From Rhizobium sp. J15 (GTDB lineage Bacteria; Pseudomonadota; Alphaproteobacteria; Rhizobiales; Rhizobiaceae), in contig NZ_NWSX01000005.1 of the NCBI RefSeq assembly GCF_002531825.1, forward strand, positions 1 through 64,000: 64,000 nt of DNA, given 5' to 3'. Both the position numbers and the translations under genes were made by a program. The notes beneath the pieces were generated by a model. The model made no database searches, was not told the DNA's origin, and was given only the letters and a program-made list of their open reading frames with translations. Shown piece after piece: positions 17,328-26,266 of the stretch (the first letter of the stretch is position 1; each line of letters starts with the position of its first letter).

Positions 17328-18401
17328 GTGGCTACGCCGCGCATACGCTTTGACAGAATCTCCAAATCCTTTGGCACATTTCAGGTCGTCAAGGACCTGT
17401 CGCTCGATATTGACAAGGGCGAATTCGTCAGCCTGCTGGGACCCTCGGGCTCGGGCAAGACGACTTTGCTGATGATGCTTGCGGGATTTGAAAATCCGAC
17501 CAGCGGCGGCATCTTTCTCGATGATCGCCGTATCGACCACCTGCCGCCGCACCGGCGCGAAATGGGCGTCGTCTTCCAGAACTACGCCCTCTTTCCCCAC
17601 ATGTCGATCGCCGACAACATCGCCTTTCCGCTGAAGATGCGCGGCATCGGACGCAGCGAGATCGAGGAGCGGGTGATGCGCGCGCTCGACATGGTGCAAC
17701 TGTCGGCAATGAGCGGCCGAAAGCCGGCCCAGCTTTCCGGCGGTCAGCAGCAGCGTGTGGCGCTTGCCCGCGCGCTGGTATTCGAGCCCACCGTGGTGCT
17801 GATGGACGAACCGCTCGGGGCGCTCGACAAACACCTGCGCGAACAGATGCAGCTCGACATCCGCGACCTTCACAAACGCCTGGAACTGACCGTGGTGTTC
17901 GTAACCCACGATCAGTCCGAGGCGCTGACCATGTCGGACCGGATTGCAGTCTTCAACCATGGCAAAATCGAGCAGATCGGCTCGCCGCGTGAGATCTACG
18001 ACTGCCCGCGAACGCGCGTCGTCGCCGAATTCATAGGGGAAACCAACCTTATCGAAGGAACTGTCAAGGCAACGGATCCGGCCGGGACGGCAGTCGAAAT
18101 CGCCAACGGGCAGCATGTGGTCGTATCAGGCGGCCGCCCCCTCTCTGTCGGAAGCCGTGTCCATATTTCTGTCCGCCCCGAGCGGATTTCTCTTGCCGCA
18201 CATGGGCAAGACTTGCCAGCCAATGCCCTGCCGACAAAGATACTCGACAGCGTATACCAGGGCGATCACCTCAGGGTGCAGCTCGACGAGGATGCCTTCC
18301 GCTTCGTGGTTCGAACCGACCGGCGATCGGCGGAGTGGCCGCCGGGATCCGACGTGGTGGCGCATTTCTCGCCGGACGACTGCTGGGTGATTGCCGCATG
18401 A
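17328..18401 (+). CDS. ABC transporter ATP-binding protein (PotA type)
   Basis: The protein has 357 residues. GTG 17328 is chosen because GGAGGG lies six bases upstream; an in-frame ATG-like extension from 17220 overlaps the binding-protein gene and has no such site. It has Walker A GPSGSGKTT, a Q-loop in VVFQNYALFPHM, signature LSGGQQQR, Walker B VVLMDEPLGALD, a switch His in VTHDQSEALTM, and a C-terminal TOBE domain (about residues 265-355). It energises uptake with the two permeases. Its stop overlaps the next start (ATGA). Confidence 0.93.
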   Translation: MATPRIRFDRISKSFGTFQVVKDLSLDIDKGEFVSLLGPSGSGKTTLLMMLAGFENPTSGGIFLDDRRIDHLPPHRREMGVVFQNYALFPHMSIADNIAFPLKMRGIGRSEIEERVMRALDMVQLSAMSGRKPAQLSGGQQQRVALARALVFEPTVVLMDEPLGALDKHLREQMQLDIRDLHKRLELTVVFVTHDQSEALTMSDRIAVFNHGKIEQIGSPREIYDCPRTRVVAEFIGETNLIEGTVKATDPAGTAVEIANGQHVVVSGGRPLSVGSRVHISVRPERISLAAHGQDLPANALPTKILDSVYQGDHLRVQLDEDAFRFVVRTDRRSAEWPPGSDVVAHFSPDDCWVIAA

Positions 18402-19567
18402 GCGCTTTCCGTCAACGTCTCGGCACCTTTGCCCTCGTGCTTCCGCTCGCCTTGTTTCTGAGCGTCTTCTTTATCTGGCCGCTCCTGACCGTGCTGGGCC
18501 AAGCAGTGTCGGATCCGGTCGTCAGCCAGAACCTGCCGCGCACGACAGCTGCTGTTTCCAGCTGGGACCGTATCTCCGCGCCTTCGGACACCATGCAGGC
18601 CGCGCTTGTCGACGATCTGAAACTGATCGAGGACGACCAGAGCCTCGGCGAGGTGGTGAGACGGTTGAACAGTGCCCAGCCGGGCTTCCGCACGCTGATG
18701 AGGAAGACCGTAACGGCCGTGAGAGACGGCACGCAGCCGCTCGTCCTTGGAGAGGTTGATCCGCGATGGAACGACACAGCGTTCTGGCGGGCCATTGCCG
18801 ACGCCATCAGCCCTTATACAGATCGCAATCTTCTTGCCGCCGTCGATCTTCAACATGATGCCGCAGGGGCGATCGTGGCGATGCCGGCCGAGGAGTCGGC
18901 CAATCAGGCTATACTTCTGAGAACCTTCGCCGTGGCTGCCGTCGTGACCTTGGCGACCGGCCTCATCGGCCTGCCATACGCGATGCTGGCCGCCGCCTCG
19001 AACGGCTGGCGACGCCAGCTTCTCCTGGCCGCGGTGCTGCTGCCGCTGTGGACGTCGCTTCTGGTGCGCACCGCGGCCTGGTATATTCTTCTTCAGGATA
19101 AGGGCCTCATCAACTCGGTGCTGATGTCGCTCGGTCTCGTCAGCGGCCCGTTGCCGCTGCTCTTCAACAGGACAGGTGTCATCATCGCCATGACGCACGT
19201 GTTGCTGCCTTTCATGGTTCTGCCGATCTACAGCGTTCTCATCGCCATCCCGCGAAATCTCATGCCGGCGGCCGCTTCCCTCGGCGCGAGACCCATCAGT
19301 GCCTTCCTGCATGTCCTGCTGCCTTTGACGCTGCGCGGCATCGCTTCCGGCGGCCTGCTCGTTTTCATGGCGGCGCTCGGCTATTACATCACGCCCGCGC
19401 TCATCGGCGGACCGAAAGACCAAATGATCAGTTCGGTCATTGCCTTCTACGCCACCGGCTCCGCCAATTGGGGCATGGCAGGGGCGCTCGGCATCGTGCT
19501 GCTCGCCGTCACGATCGTGCTTTACGGCATCTATGGGCGGCTTTCCATGAAGACGACGGGGGCATGA
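18398..19567 (+). CDS. ABC transporter permease (PotB type)
   Basis: The protein has 389 residues; ATG 18398 overlaps the ATPase stop as ATGA. It has a first membrane helix near residue 10-30 (FALVLPLALFLSVFFIWPLL), then an unusually long periplasmic segment of about 130 residues, then five helices with the EAA loop (AAASLGARPISAFLHVLLPL). The long first loop is typical of the HisMQ-unlike, PotB/YdcU-type permeases. It forms the channel with the next gene product. Confidence 0.9.
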   Translation: MSAFRQRLGTFALVLPLALFLSVFFIWPLLTVLGQAVSDPVVSQNLPRTTAAVSSWDRISAPSDTMQAALVDDLKLIEDDQSLGEVVRRLNSAQPGFRTLMRKTVTAVRDGTQPLVLGEVDPRWNDTAFWRAIADAISPYTDRNLLAAVDLQHDAAGAIVAMPAEESANQAILLRTFAVAAVVTLATGLIGLPYAMLAAASNGWRRQLLLAAVLLPLWTSLLVRTAAWYILLQDKGLINSVLMSLGLVSGPLPLLFNRTGVIIAMTHVLLPFMVLPIYSVLIAIPRNLMPAAASLGARPISAFLHVLLPLTLRGIASGGLLVFMAALGYYITPALIGGPKDQMISSVIAFYATGSANWGMAGALGIVLLAVTIVLYGIYGRLSMKTTGA

Positions 19568-19568
19568 G

Positions 19569-20354
19569 ATGATGGCGCGCTTATTCAAATTCGCGTTCGG
19601 CGCGGCAGCGGTCGTTTTTCTGCTGGCTCCGCTTTTGGCGATCCTTCCAATCGCATTTACGTCAAGCAGCTTCCTGGCCTATCCCATTCCGGCCTTCTCG
19701 ACCCGCTGGTTTGCGGAGCTTGCAAATACCGAGGCCTGGCGGCGATCCATCGTCAACAGCTTGCTGATCGGCACGGGAACCACGCTGATGTCGACGGTGC
19801 TCGGCATGCTTGCGGCGCTCGCATTGCGCAGGCGCATCGTCTTCGGTTCGGCATTGCGAACAATCTTCCTCCTGCCCATGGTCGTTCCGGCGGTCGTACT
19901 CGGCGTCGGCCTCCAGATCCTGTTTGCCCGGCTCGGGTTTGCGAACACCTTTGCAGCCGTCATCATGGCGCACACTGTCGTCGCCGTGCCCTTCGTGCTG
20001 GTCAGTATCAGCGCATCGCTCGAAGGCATCGATTATCGGGTCGAGCGCGCGGCGGCGAGCCTGGGCGCTTCGCCCTGGCGGGTTTTCTGGAAAGTAACGC
20101 TGCCCCTTGCCGTGCCGGGGGTGCTCTCGGGCGCGGTGCTTGCCTTCGCGACATCGCTGGACGAAGTGGTGCTGACCCTTTTCGTTGCCGGACCGAACCA
20201 ATTGACGCTCGCGCGTCAGATGTTCTCCTCTATCCGCGAAAACATCAGCCCTGCAATCGTCGCTGCCGCCTTCCTGTTCATTGTCGGAACGGTGTTTCTC
20301 GGCGGCCTGCTCGCCATTGTGCACAAGCGCGCCCGCGCAGTGGTCGCGGGCTGA
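19569..20354 (+). CDS. ABC transporter permease (PotC type)
   Basis: The protein has 261 residues with six predicted membrane helices and the EAA loop (RAAASLGASPWRVFWKVTLP), which docks onto the ATPase. It starts one base after the previous stop. It completes a potD-A-B-C-like set. The 97-base gap after it, before gabT, is AT-richer and could hold an internal promoter, but I cannot place one with confidence. Confidence 0.9.
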   Translation: MMARLFKFAFGAAAVVFLLAPLLAILPIAFTSSSFLAYPIPAFSTRWFAELANTEAWRRSIVNSLLIGTGTTLMSTVLGMLAALALRRRIVFGSALRTIFLLPMVVPAVVLGVGLQILFARLGFANTFAAVIMAHTVVAVPFVLVSISASLEGIDYRVERAAASLGASPWRVFWKVTLPLAVPGVLSGAVLAFATSLDEVVLTLFVAGPNQLTLARQMFSSIRENISPAIVAAAFLFIVGTVFLGGLLAIVHKRARAVVAG

Positions 20355-20451
20355 GATATCGAGCACCTCTGGCGACAATCGCGCACCGCAGATGGCAGAT
20401 GAAGCACCTAAAGCAAAACATACGTAACAAAATCAACATCAGGAGGGTATC

Positions 20452-21732
20452 GTGAGCGCTACTTCGCTAACCGATCGTAAGAATACAGCCATCTCCCGTG
20501 GGGTTGGCATGACAACGCAGATCTACGCGGACCGTGCCGAGAATGCCGAGATCTGGGACAAGGACGGCCGCCGCTACATCGATTTCGCCGCCGGCATCGC
20601 CGTGCTCAACACCGGCCACCGACATCCCAAGGTTATTGCGGCCGTCAAGGAGCAGCTCGACCACTTCACCCATACCTGCCACCAGGTGGTGCCTTATGAG
20701 AGCTATGTGCACCTTGCCGAACGGCTGAACGCGCTGGTGCCGGGTGACTTCGAGAAGAAGACGATCTTTGTCACGACGGGCGCCGAAGCGGTCGAAAATG
20801 CCGTCAAGATCGCCCGTGCGGCAACGGGCCGCTCGGCGGTCATCGCCTTTACCGGCGGCTTCCACGGCCGCACCTTCATGGGCATGGCGCTGACCGGCAA
20901 GGTCGTGCCCTACAAGGTCGGCTTCGGCGCCATGCCGGGCGACGTGTTTCATATTCCCTTCCCGGTCGAGCTGCATGGCGTTACCGCCGATCAGTCGCTT
21001 GCGGCGCTGAAGAAGCTCTTCGCCGCCGATGTCGATCCGCAGCGGGTCGCGGCGATCATCATCGAGCCGGTGCAGGGCGAAGGCGGCTTCTATCCGGCGT
21101 CGACGAGCTTCATGAAGATGCTGCGCGAAGTTTGCGACCAGCACGGCATCCTGCTGATCGCCGACGAGGTGCAGACCGGTTTTGCCCGCACCGGCAGGAT
21201 GTTCGCGATGGATCACCACGAGGTGGCAGCCGACCTGACGACGATGGCAAAGAGCCTTGCCGGCGGTTTTCCGCTCGCCGCCGTCACCGGCCGCGCCGAA
21301 ATCATGGACGCGCCGGGACCGGGTGGGCTCGGCGGCACCTATGGCGGCAACCCGATCGGCATCGCTGCCGCGCATGCCGTCCTCGACGTCATCGCGGAGG
21401 AAGATCTCTGCCGCCGCGCCGATCAGCTCGGCAGCCGGCTGAAGCAGCGGCTGGAATCGCTGCGCGATGCGGTGCCCGAGATTGCCGATATCCGCGGGCC
21501 GGGTTTCATGAACGCCATCGAATTCAACGACCGGACGACCGGATTGCCGAGCGCCGAATTCGCCAACCGGCTGCGGCTGATCGCGCTCGACAAGGGCCTG
21601 ATCCTGCTGACCTGCGGCGTCCACGGCAACGTCATCCGCTTCCTCGCGCCGATCACCATTCAGGACGAGGTTCTCGGCGAGGCGCTCGACATTCTCGAGG
21701 CCTCGATGCTGGAAGCGCGTGCGGCCACGTGA
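20452..21732 (+). CDS. gabT: 4-aminobutyrate aminotransferase
   Basis: The protein has 426 residues, the usual length. A class III PLP-dependent aminotransferase transfers the amino group of GABA (often also 5-aminovalerate) to 2-oxoglutarate, giving succinate semialdehyde. Visible landmarks are the PLP Asp region LLIADEVQTGF, the Schiff-base lysine in TMAKSLAGGFP, and GGTYGGNPIG. The start is GTG 20452 behind a strong AGGAGG. It follows the transporter and precedes gabD, so the locus can import and degrade GABA or putrescine-derived compounds. Confidence 0.93.
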   Translation: MSATSLTDRKNTAISRGVGMTTQIYADRAENAEIWDKDGRRYIDFAAGIAVLNTGHRHPKVIAAVKEQLDHFTHTCHQVVPYESYVHLAERLNALVPGDFEKKTIFVTTGAEAVENAVKIARAATGRSAVIAFTGGFHGRTFMGMALTGKVVPYKVGFGAMPGDVFHIPFPVELHGVTADQSLAALKKLFAADVDPQRVAAIIIEPVQGEGGFYPASTSFMKMLREVCDQHGILLIADEVQTGFARTGRMFAMDHHEVAADLTTMAKSLAGGFPLAAVTGRAEIMDAPGPGGLGGTYGGNPIGIAAAHAVLDVIAEEDLCRRADQLGSRLKQRLESLRDAVPEIADIRGPGFMNAIEFNDRTTGLPSAEFANRLRLIALDKGLILLTCGVHGNVIRFLAPITIQDEVLGEALDILEASMLEARAAT

Positions 21733-21748
21733 CCGAACCGAATTTCAA

Positions 21749-21771
21749 CGGCTGTCGGTGACCGGCAGCCG
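21749..21771. terminator. Stem-loop between gabT and gabD
   Basis: CGGCTGTCGGT and ACCGGCAGCCG pair over about 11 positions (one G-T pair), with a very short loop and no T-run. It is more likely an mRNA-processing or attenuating hairpin than a full terminator, because gabD follows 19 bases later. Confidence 0.45.
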
Positions 21772-21789
21772 CTCTCAAGGAGATATGAC

Positions 21790-23271
21790 ATGGCTTTCAC
21801 CACCGCGCTGACCAGGCACGTTCCCTTCTCTTCGCCGTTCCTGCGCGCCGCCGGCTATATCAACGGCGTCTGGACATCGGGCGATGCCGCCAGGAGCTTC
21901 GACGTGCTCAATCCGGCAACGGGCGAGCTGCTTGCCTCGCTGCCCGACATGGGCGCAGCCGAGACGCGGGCGGCGATCGATGCGGCCTATGCCGCCCAGC
22001 CGGCCTGGGCCGCTCGCCCGGCCAAGGAACGCAGCGCCATTTTGCGCAAATGGTTCGACCTGATGGTCGCCAATGCCGACGCGCTCGCCGCGATCCTCAC
22101 CGCCGAAATGGGCAAGCCGTTCCCCGAAGCACGCGGCGAGATCCTTTATGCCGCGTCCTATGTCGAATGGTATGCGGAAGAGGCCAAGCGCATCTACGGT
22201 GAGACGATTCCCGCGCCTTCCAACGACAAGCGCATGATCGTCATCAAGCAGCCGGTCGGCGTCGTCGGCACGATCACGCCGTGGAATTTTCCGGCGGCGA
22301 TGATCGCCCGCAAGATCGCTCCGGCACTGGCCGTCGGCTGTACGGTCGTCTCGAAGCCCTCCGAACAGACGCCGCTGACGGCGATCGCGCTGGCCGTGCT
22401 CGCCGAACAGGCCGGCATCCCGGCCGGCGTCTTCAATCTCATCGTCGGCATGGACGGCCCGACGATCGGCCGTGAGCTCTGCGGCAATGAAAAGGTGCGC
22501 AAGATCAGCTTCACCGGCTCGACCGAGGTCGGCCGCATCCTGATGCGGCAGTGCGCCGATCAGATCAAGAAGGTGAGCCTGGAGCTCGGCGGCAACGCGC
22601 CCTTCATCGTCTTCGACGATGCCGATCTCGATGCTGCCGTCGAAGGTGCAATCGCCTCCAAATACCGCAATGCCGGCCAGACCTGCGTTTGCGCCAACCG
22701 CCTCTACATCCAGGCGGGCGTCTATGACGCCTTCGCGGCCAAGCTTGCCGCCAGGGTCGCCGAGATGCCGGTCGGCGACGGTTTCAAGGCGGGTGTCGAG
22801 ATCGGGCCGCTGATCGACGAGCAGGGCCTTGCCAAGGTGGAAGACCATGTCAGCGACGCGCTCGCCAAGGGCGCGAAAGTGCTGACCGGCGGCAAGCGCA
22901 TCGAGGGCGCCGGCACCTTCTTCACCCCGACGGTGCTGACCGGCGTCGCGCGCGGCATGAAAGTGGCGCGCGAGGAAACCTTCGGGCCGGTGGCGCCGCT
23001 CTTCCGCTTCGAGACGGCCGAAGATGTCATCGCCGAGGCCAACGACACCGAATTCGGGCTTGCCGCCTATTTTTATGCCGGCGATCTCAAAAAGGTCTGG
23101 CGGGTGGCCGAAGCGCTGGAATACGGCATGATCGGCATCAATACCGGCCTGATGTCGTCCGAGACGGCGCCCTTCGGCGGCATCAAGCAATCCGGCCTCG
23201 GCCGCGAGGGCTCGCGCCACGGCGCCGATGACTATCTCGAGATGAAATATCTCTGCATCGGCGGCGTCTGA
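21790..23271 (+). CDS. gabD: NAD(P)-dependent succinate-semialdehyde dehydrogenase
   Basis: The protein has 493 residues of the aldehyde dehydrogenase superfamily, oxidising succinate semialdehyde to succinate for the TCA cycle. Visible are the proton-abstracting Glu in VSLELGGNAPF, the nucleophile Cys in NAGQTCVCANR, the coenzyme-binding FTGSTEVG and the KPSEQTPLTA segment of NADP-type enzymes. AAGGAG precedes ATG 21790. It completes the GABA pathway begun by gabT and is probably in the same transcript. Confidence 0.93.
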   Translation: MAFTTALTRHVPFSSPFLRAAGYINGVWTSGDAARSFDVLNPATGELLASLPDMGAAETRAAIDAAYAAQPAWAARPAKERSAILRKWFDLMVANADALAAILTAEMGKPFPEARGEILYAASYVEWYAEEAKRIYGETIPAPSNDKRMIVIKQPVGVVGTITPWNFPAAMIARKIAPALAVGCTVVSKPSEQTPLTAIALAVLAEQAGIPAGVFNLIVGMDGPTIGRELCGNEKVRKISFTGSTEVGRILMRQCADQIKKVSLELGGNAPFIVFDDADLDAAVEGAIASKYRNAGQTCVCANRLYIQAGVYDAFAAKLAARVAEMPVGDGFKAGVEIGPLIDEQGLAKVEDHVSDALAKGAKVLTGGKRIEGAGTFFTPTVLTGVARGMKVAREETFGPVAPLFRFETAEDVIAEANDTEFGLAAYFYAGDLKKVWRVAEALEYGMIGINTGLMSSETAPFGGIKQSGLGREGSRHGADDYLEMKYLCIGGV

Positions 23272-23382
23272 ATAAGGCGGGATTATCGGACGCGTTACGG
23301 CGGGCCGGCTGGCAAGGCGATGTATATCAAGACCTGTCGTTCGGCGCTCGGCCGAGGTGGCGGCCTCAATCTTGTCTGCGAC

Positions 23383-23421
23383 CTGCCACTGAGCGGTGAC
23401 TCGAGGTTGCCACTGAATGGG
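23383..23421. repeat. Short direct repeats, possible remnant of an IS end
   Basis: TGCCACTGA occurs twice, at 23384-23392 and 23408-23416, with GGTGACTCGAGG between them. Closely spaced repeats of this look occur at the ends of IS21-type elements in rhizobia (from memory). No transposase fragment is adjacent. The remainder of 23272-23489 contains nothing else I can support. Confidence 0.3.
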
Positions 23422-23489
23422 AGATAAAACGCCTGCACGGGTCCAGACAAAAAGGGCAACATGCAGCGGCATCACGAGGGGAAGAAGCC

Positions 23490-23882
23490 ATGTCCAACGC
23501 CAATGATCATGCTGCCATTTCGGCCTGTATCACGACGTATCTCGACGGCTTGTACGAAGGGGACGCTGATAAGATCGCATCGGTCTTCCAGCCGACCGCT
23601 GCCTTGACGTACGAAGAGCTTGGTGCCGTCCGCATCATTCCGCGTGACGAATGGTTGCGGGCTGTCCGTGATCGTCCGTCTCCGCTTGCGCAGCGGTTGC
23701 CGCGTCATGATCGAGTGCTGCAAATAGACCAGTCGGCACCGGGAACGGCATTCGTCAAACTGAAATGCGCCGTGCCGCCGCGCTACTTCACAGACTACCT
23801 CTCGATGCTGAAGATCGATGGGCAATGGCAGATTGTTCAGAAGGTTTATGCGATCGAGGTTCGGGAGAGCCAAGATGGGTGA
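23490..23882 (+). CDS. NTF2-like / putative lumazine-binding family protein
   Basis: The protein has 130 residues and resembles the SnoaL/NTF2-like cone-fold group annotated as putative lumazine-binding: an N-terminal helix (ISACITTYLDGLYEGDADKI) followed by strands with F-QPTAALTYEE and a C-terminal LKIDGQWQIVQKVYAIE. Its substrate is unknown; members of the fold include small isomerases, hydrolases and binding proteins. GAGGGGAAGAAG precedes ATG 23490. It stands alone 218 bases after gabD. Confidence 0.8.
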   Translation: MSNANDHAAISACITTYLDGLYEGDADKIASVFQPTAALTYEELGAVRIIPRDEWLRAVRDRPSPLAQRLPRHDRVLQIDQSAPGTAFVKLKCAVPPRYFTDYLSMLKIDGQWQIVQKVYAIEVRESQDG

Positions 23883-23920
23883 GACCTTGACGCTGTCGGT
23901 CGGCGATCGTGAAAACACTG

Positions 23921-23969
23921 GAACAGGATGATTTTAGGCCCGGTTGGCCTAAAATTTGAATCCTGTTCT
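23921..23969. terminator. Long inverted repeat after the NTF2-like gene
   Basis: Inner arms ATTTTAGGCC (23931-23940) and GGCCTAAAAT (23946-23955) are perfect with a five-base loop, and outer arms GAACAGGAT and ATCCTGTTC extend the stem. It could act as a bidirectional terminator between the convergent NTF2-like and histidine-kinase genes, or be a mobile palindrome. Confidence 0.6.
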
Positions 23970-23981
23970 AAATTAAAGAGT

Positions 23982-24033
23982 TAGAGCATGATGTCGTCCG
24001 AAAACCGCCTACACTTTTCGGCATCATGCTCTA
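23982..24033. repeat. Rhizobial intergenic palindrome
   Basis: TAGAGCATGATG (23982-23993) and CATCATGCTCTA (24022-24033) are perfect arms around GTCCGAAAACCGCC, which also occurs in the palindrome at 10137-10181. It lies in the gap between convergent genes. The rest of the gap to 24172 contains a 29-codon minus-strand frame (24031-24120) that I do not call. Confidence 0.75.
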
Positions 24034-24172
24034 GGCGCCGTACTGCTGCGCAGACCCACCACCGAGGATCGTCTTGGCGTGGTCAGCCAGCCGGTTCAAT
24101 TGAGTTTTGACCTTCTTCATGTTGAGAGGTCGGGGCGTATTCGGTTCCTGACGAGCTGACGCGGAACCCAAT

Positions 24173-26266
24173 TCACGCCGGAAACAGGAGTTCGACGACC
24201 GTTCCCTTGCCCGGCGCCGAGGCAATGCGAGCGTCGCCGCCGCTCTGGCGGACGAAGCCATAGACCACGGCCAGGCCGAGACCTGCGCCGCCTTCCGCAT
24301 CGCGGGTTGTAAAATAGGGTTCGAAGGCCTTGTCGACGGCCTCGGGTGTCATGCCGATGCCGTCGTCCGTCACGCTGACGATCACACCCGCCTCGCTGCG
24401 GGAGCAGCGGATGAGGATCGTTCCGCCCTCCGGCATGGCCGCGGAGGCGTTGAGGCAGAGATTGAGGATCGATTGTTCGAAGAGCGCCGTGTCGATGAGA
24501 ACGGTGGGCAGGCCGTCGGATATCTCGAAAGCAAGCCGGCATTTTTCGCCGATGGCAATTTCCAGCACATCGCCCATGCCGCGCAGCACCGAGCCGAGTT
24601 CTACCTCGCCAGGGTGGATCGGTTGCTGACTGCCGATGGAAAGCATGCTCCCGGCCAGCGACCTGCCGCGGTCGGCAGCCTTGCGGATGCGGGCGAGGTG
24701 CCGCTTTTGCCGGTCATTGAAGCCGGTTTCCCGCTCCAGCAGGCCGAGGCTGCCGGTGATGATGCCGATCATGTTGCCGACCTCGTGGCTCACCTGATGG
24801 GTCATGCGCATGATGCCGTCGAGGCGTTGGATCTTTGCTGCCTCCGCCTCCTGCCGGTCCATATCGGTGATATCGCGCGCCAGCAGCACGATGCCGCCGT
24901 CGGGTTGGCGCGATAGCGACACTTCCGTCACCCGCCCGGCGTCGGAGCGGTGACGCAGCACCGACCGGTCAGCGAGCAGGCCGGCGTCGTTCTCGGCCGG
25001 CAGGAGTGCCGGATCGATCTCCGGCAGCGGCGTCACGAAACTGCGGAGCGGCAATTTCCTGGCCGAACCGGACCAGCCTACCAGCTCGATGACACGGCGG
25101 TTCATGGTGATCGGCCGGCCGCGCGGATCGAACAGCGCGATGCCCTCGTTCATGCTGCGGAAGGTGGAGCGGATGGTGCGGGCGGCGGCCTCCGCCGTGC
25201 GCCGCAGCCGCGTCACGCGCTCGACGCTCTCGCGAAACGCGCGGAAGGCTTCGAGCAGGCGCACCAATTCGGTTTCGGTGCCGTCATAGCGCGGCGCATC
25301 GACATCCTTGCGCCCTTCCGCCAATGCGTTCATGCCGTTGGAAAGCGCGACGATGCCGCGGGAGACGCGCATGACGGAGCGGATGGATAGGATGGCCATT
25401 GCCAGCACCAGCAGCGAGGCGACGGCGACGATGACGAGGATGCGGCTCAAAGCGTCGGAGGTCGAGGCGAGATCGTCGCTGAGGCTGCGGGCCACGGCCT
25501 CGCTTTGCGTTTCCGTCGCGTGCGACAGATCACGCGAGACGTTATGAAGACGTGAGACGGCGGCGCGGATCGCGAACATTTCGAGGAGATAGCGCGTCTG
25601 CGCCTCAAAGACCCGTTCGTACGGAGCAAGCTCGGCCGCAGAAATTCGGATGTCCGGCGCGGCGCGTTCGAGTCGCGGAGCGGTTTCGGAGACATAGCGC
25701 CGACGCAATTCACCCAGTTGGAAGAGACTATCCGAATTGGAGGCGGATTGAACGATGGCGTTCAGCCGAATGCGGAAATCTGCATCCGCAACGCGGCTGC
25801 CGGTGGCGATCTCACCAAGCGCTGCCGCGGCCTCTGCCTTGTGCTGCTGGGCGGAATCCGCGTCACCTGCAAGCGCTGTTGTCTGCGTGCGGATCGTTTC
25901 CAGGAGCTCGACTATGCGGCTGCTCGCAAACCCCTTCACGACGGCCTCGCCGTTTTCCGGCTGCATGGCGCGCAGCAGGCTATCAACCTGCAGCACGACC
26001 GAGCGGCTTTCACTGGAGACGCGGTAGGGCGAGGTCGCATTCATCAGGAAGGGCGCGCTGGAGACGAGATCGGAAACCTGGCGAGAGACCAGCGAGGCTT
26101 TGGCGAGACTCGAGAACGCCTGCAGACCGTAGGCGGTCATCTCTTGGCGCGCCCGCTGCAAGCCGTAAACGGCAATCGTCGCCAGGCTGAAGACGAGAAC
26201 GCAGATAAAGACGATGGCGAAGGGCAGGCGAAAGGCGATGGAGGAGAGGAACGGACGGCTGATCAC
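24173..26266 (-). CDS. Membrane sensor histidine kinase
   Basis: The protein has 697 residues. A first membrane helix (about 11-31) is followed by a large periplasmic, mostly helical sensor region (about 35-270), a second helix near 270-292, a HAMP-like linker, a PAS-like segment (about 360-450), the phosphoacceptor box HQVSHEVGN with His494, an N-box (about 605), and G1 DDGIGM and G2 GGAGLGL boxes. GTG 26266 overlaps the response-regulator stop as GTGA, so the pair is translationally coupled. The TorS-like periplasmic organisation and the divergent binding-protein gene at 27219 suggest it senses a ligand presented by a binding protein (inference). Confidence 0.92.
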   Translation of the reverse strand: MISRPFLSSIAFRLPFAIVFICVLVFSLATIAVYGLQRARQEMTAYGLQAFSSLAKASLVSRQVSDLVSSAPFLMNATSPYRVSSESRSVVLQVDSLLRAMQPENGEAVVKGFASSRIVELLETIRTQTTALAGDADSAQQHKAEAAAALGEIATGSRVADADFRIRLNAIVQSASNSDSLFQLGELRRRYVSETAPRLERAAPDIRISAAELAPYERVFEAQTRYLLEMFAIRAAVSRLHNVSRDLSHATETQSEAVARSLSDDLASTSDALSRILVIVAVASLLVLAMAILSIRSVMRVSRGIVALSNGMNALAEGRKDVDAPRYDGTETELVRLLEAFRAFRESVERVTRLRRTAEAAARTIRSTFRSMNEGIALFDPRGRPITMNRRVIELVGWSGSARKLPLRSFVTPLPEIDPALLPAENDAGLLADRSVLRHRSDAGRVTEVSLSRQPDGGIVLLARDITDMDRQEAEAAKIQRLDGIMRMTHQVSHEVGNMIGIITGSLGLLERETGFNDRQKRHLARIRKAADRGRSLAGSMLSIGSQQPIHPGEVELGSVLRGMGDVLEIAIGEKCRLAFEISDGLPTVLIDTALFEQSILNLCLNASAAMPEGGTILIRCSRSEAGVIVSVTDDGIGMTPEAVDKAFEPYFTTRDAEGGAGLGLAVVYGFVRQSGGDARIASAPGKGTVVELLFPA

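Noticed and set aside
24031..24120. A 29-codon minus-strand frame (MKKVKTQLNRLADHAKTIL...) after the histidine kinase
   Set aside because: It has no convincing ribosome site and its stop lies inside a rhizobial palindrome. A gene remnant is possible, but there is too little to call.
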